A stretch of 14,405 bases of DNA, taken from the NCBI GenBank assembly GCA_003162615.1, contig PMNG01000181.1, forward strand, positions 9,581 to 23,985, written 5' to 3'. Origin of the DNA: Methanothrix sp. GTDB lineage: Archaea > Halobacteriota > Methanosarcinia > Methanotrichales > Methanotrichaceae. The notes under the pieces were generated by a model. That model was not told the DNA's origin, did no database searches, and saw nothing but the letters and a program-made list of their open reading frames with translations. Both the position numbers and the translations under genes were made by a program. Shown here piece by piece: positions 13,501-14,405 of the stretch. Each line of letters starts with the position of its first letter. Within the stretch, counting starts at the first letter, position 1.

Positions 13501-14405
13501 ATAGAGCCTTGCGCCTGAGCCTGTCTTGGCATCTGGATCTGGTATGAAGCGCTCGGCTGTTATGTCCGGTCGTTTAACATATCCTCGTGCGACGCCCACT
13601 CCTCCGATATAGATCTCGCCGATCTCGCCATTGGGCACTCTTCGACCAGCTTCGTCAGCAATAAACACCTTGTAGCTCGGCAGCGGTCGCCCAATCGTTA
13701 CAGGCTTTCCCGGTTCCAATTCGGCCCAGGTCGCTGTGATAGTAGTTTCAGTTGGACCGTAAGTGTTGAGGAAGCGTCGTCCCGGCTTCGCCCAGCGGGC
13801 AACCAAGTTCTGAGGGCACGGCTCCCCGCCGACTTCAATAAGCCTGAGGCTTGGGATCTCTTCATCGATCGACGACAGCATGGTCGGCACGGCGCCTAGA
13901 ACGGTCACACGTTGCTCGATAAGGAAATGGGCGAGTTCGTTGCCGACGCAGCTCCCCTTTTCGACTGGACCGGCGATTAGTGTCGCGCCTGCATTGAATG
14001 CCATCCAGATCTCTTCGACTGAAAAGTCAAAAGCAATAGTGATCCCTTGAAAAACACGGTCTTCAGGCTTGATACCGTAGATCTCAGTCACGACGTTGAT
14101 CAGATTGACTACACTTCGATGCTCGACCTCTACACCCTTAGGCCTGCCGGTAGAGCCAGAAGTGTAAATGATATAGCACAATTCCCTTTCGGTCAGACCG
14201 GACTTGGCCAACTCAGGACGGCTATAAGGTTGCGATTCGATTGCTGCCTTTTCACGATCCAAAAGCATCTGCGGGCAGTTGTTCGCGGCATTTCGGGCTG
14301 AGATCGATTCGGTCGAAATCAGCATGCTAAACTCAGCATCTTCAGCAATAAACCGAATGCGATCACTGGGAAAGCTTGTATCAAGTGGAACATAAGCAGC
14401 ACCGA
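10588..14405 (-). CDS. Pls-like NRPS: A-T domains plus three membrane/beta-helix repeats (N-terminus beyond window)
   Basis: The frame is open from the right edge, so the true start lies outside; 1271 codons are visible, numbered here from the first complete one. The adenylation domain (to about 420) activates an amino acid as its AMP ester: YTSGSTGRPKG (80-90), NTYGPTE (213-219), YRTGDLGR (301-308), LRGYRIELSEIE (327-338), SGKIDRK with Lys411. The carrier domain (about 435-505) has DLGGHSLFA with Ser469 for phosphopantetheine. Then come three repeats of two membrane segments plus a left-handed beta-helix domain: membrane pairs near 540-594, 771-833 and 1022-1078; KPGVHPLW, KPGGYPLQ and RPRFEPLW open the helix domains, which contain hexapeptide-type runs (for example IGSDCFVGANSVIG). 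No ordinary condensation or thioesterase domain is present. Epsilon-poly-lysine synthetase has this order, its three C-terminal domains joining monomers at the membrane. The product here is unknown. The PPTase gene follows at once. Confidence 0.92.
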   Translation of the reverse strand, partial: GAAYVPLDTSFPSDRIRFIAEDAEFSMLISTESISARNAANNCPQMLLDREKAAIESQPYSRPELAKSGLTERELCYIIYTSGSTGRPKGVEVEHRSVVNLINVVTEIYGIKPEDRVFQGITIAFDFSVEEIWMAFNAGATLIAGPVEKGSCVGNELAHFLIEQRVTVLGAVPTMLSSIDEEIPSLRLIEVGGEPCPQNLVARWAKPGRRFLNTYGPTETTITATWAELEPGKPVTIGRPLPSYKVFIADEAGRRVPNGEIGEIYIGGVGVARGYVKRPDITAERFIPDPDAKTGSGARLYRTGDLGRYSETGEIEYHGRADLQVKLRGYRIELSEIESVILKSEDVQATAVAVMPSSDGIEELVAYVTPRLGHNVDPAKLHDLLHYYMPPYMVPAYIELIDALPILPSGKIDRKALPKPGLTRLGSNKPFVAPKGEIETQISEVWSNVLRLPQISATADFFRDLGGHSLFAAFAVSKLRENPAFAHLSMVDFYANPTVQKLARLGSAAVDPKGILIVEQPKKATFKTRASKRLAAVQSLSLYVMFGIPGLMIILWLYLSQRLTGSDTLLQYVFIGLLLYLLYIPASIAVAVVTKRLLIGQFKPGVHPLWGDAYLRWWLVNLAQGLVPASMFVGTPLMVWYCRLMGARIGKDCYIGTSLVSCHDLISLGDGTSVGNGSYLLGYSVTPGGIEFGAIDIGSDCFVGANSVIGINTIIGDGAMLLEQSQLAPGSILSPGRVANGSPARSQPIDQAPPFVVPVTQGSQRVSERMLTVGFLVSGMLFLPLVPLLAVMPGVLFDWWLFTNYSGNAWTWVVGLILAGAMFVSSLCILVAGCKRLILPDVKPGGYPLQSTFYLRKWTVDALVGLTLMLNNAQYGTLYIASFLRMLGAKIGARGEISTVSNITPELLTIKDEAFVADMASIGPARVYRGTLIVAPITIGVRTFIGNSALVPVGGNIPDGCLIGVQSTPPQAAIYPGSSWLGLPPMYLPRRQVVEGYTEEQTFKPRLGAYALRYGYEFFRITLPPAFAFGILWTLYFLSQASLATLGLGFSLPLLPLFYLAPALVAILAVAALKWLLIGRYRPRFEPLWSHFVRRTELITGLYENVTTPLLLGFLLGTPFVRPMLRLLGVKLGRNVLLMTTYMSEFDLTEVGDNSAINPGVSLQTHLFEDRVMKMSYVRVGPDCTIGERSVVLYDSEMKAGARLGNLSLLMKGETLAEGSDWEGSPAQPMLQVGVVLSQPAKFEKPLVAQLGQSPKLSSSLSRNVSSRKSV

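Noticed and set aside
10588..14325. Taking the Met codon at 14325 as the NRPS start
   Set aside because: The frame stays open to the window edge and the upstream residues (GAAYVPLDTSFPSDRIRF) are the conserved A2-type motif of adenylation domains.

Overview
The window looks like a methanogenic archaeon of the Methanothrix/Methanosaeta type. The evidence is an archaeal-style IscS/IscU pair, an acetyl-CoA hydrolase/transferase-family gene, arginine encoded mostly by AGG/AGA in the core genes, TATA/BRE-like promoters close to start codons, U-rich ends and exported proteins with many N-glycosylation sequons. The genus is an inference; no rRNA or methanogenesis marker lies in the window.

Layout. 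1-725 (minus, cut by the window edge): CoA-transferase/acetyl-CoA hydrolase family. 726-1096: divergent intergenic region with a short direct repeat. 1097-3496 (plus): a four-gene sulfur-trafficking cluster made of a TusA-like carrier, a DsrE-like protein, an IscS-like protein that has lost the PLP lysine, and an IscU scaffold. 3693-4130 and 4307-5551 (minus): a stand-alone receiver protein and a glutamate dehydrogenase. 5552-6344: a small ORF and an apparently frameshifted gene relic. 6440-6964 (minus): exported unknown. 7128-7787 (plus): SAM methyltransferase. 8017-8742 (plus): exported protein with an internal repeat. 8743-9144: AT-rich intergenic region with an AAATTGG-type tandem repeat. 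9145-9702 (minus): exported thioredoxin.

9876-14405 (minus): a 4'-phosphopantetheinyl transferase directly downstream of a very large NRPS-like gene that runs off the right edge. The visible NRPS has the order adenylation domain, carrier domain, then three repeats of (two membrane segments + left-handed beta-helix domain), with no ordinary condensation or thioesterase domain. This is the architecture of epsilon-poly-lysine synthetase (Pls), so the pair probably makes a homopolymer or short peptide of one amino acid, with the transferase priming the carrier domain. Arginine codons switch from AGR to CGN in both genes, suggesting acquisition from bacteria.

The two most interesting items are this Pls-like system in an apparent archaeon and the IscS-like protein whose PLP-site and substrate-site residues (Lys, His, Gln, Arg) are all replaced, next to TusA, DsrE and IscU genes. 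The second suggests an Fe-S/sulfur relay that does not draw sulfur from cysteine by normal PLP chemistry.
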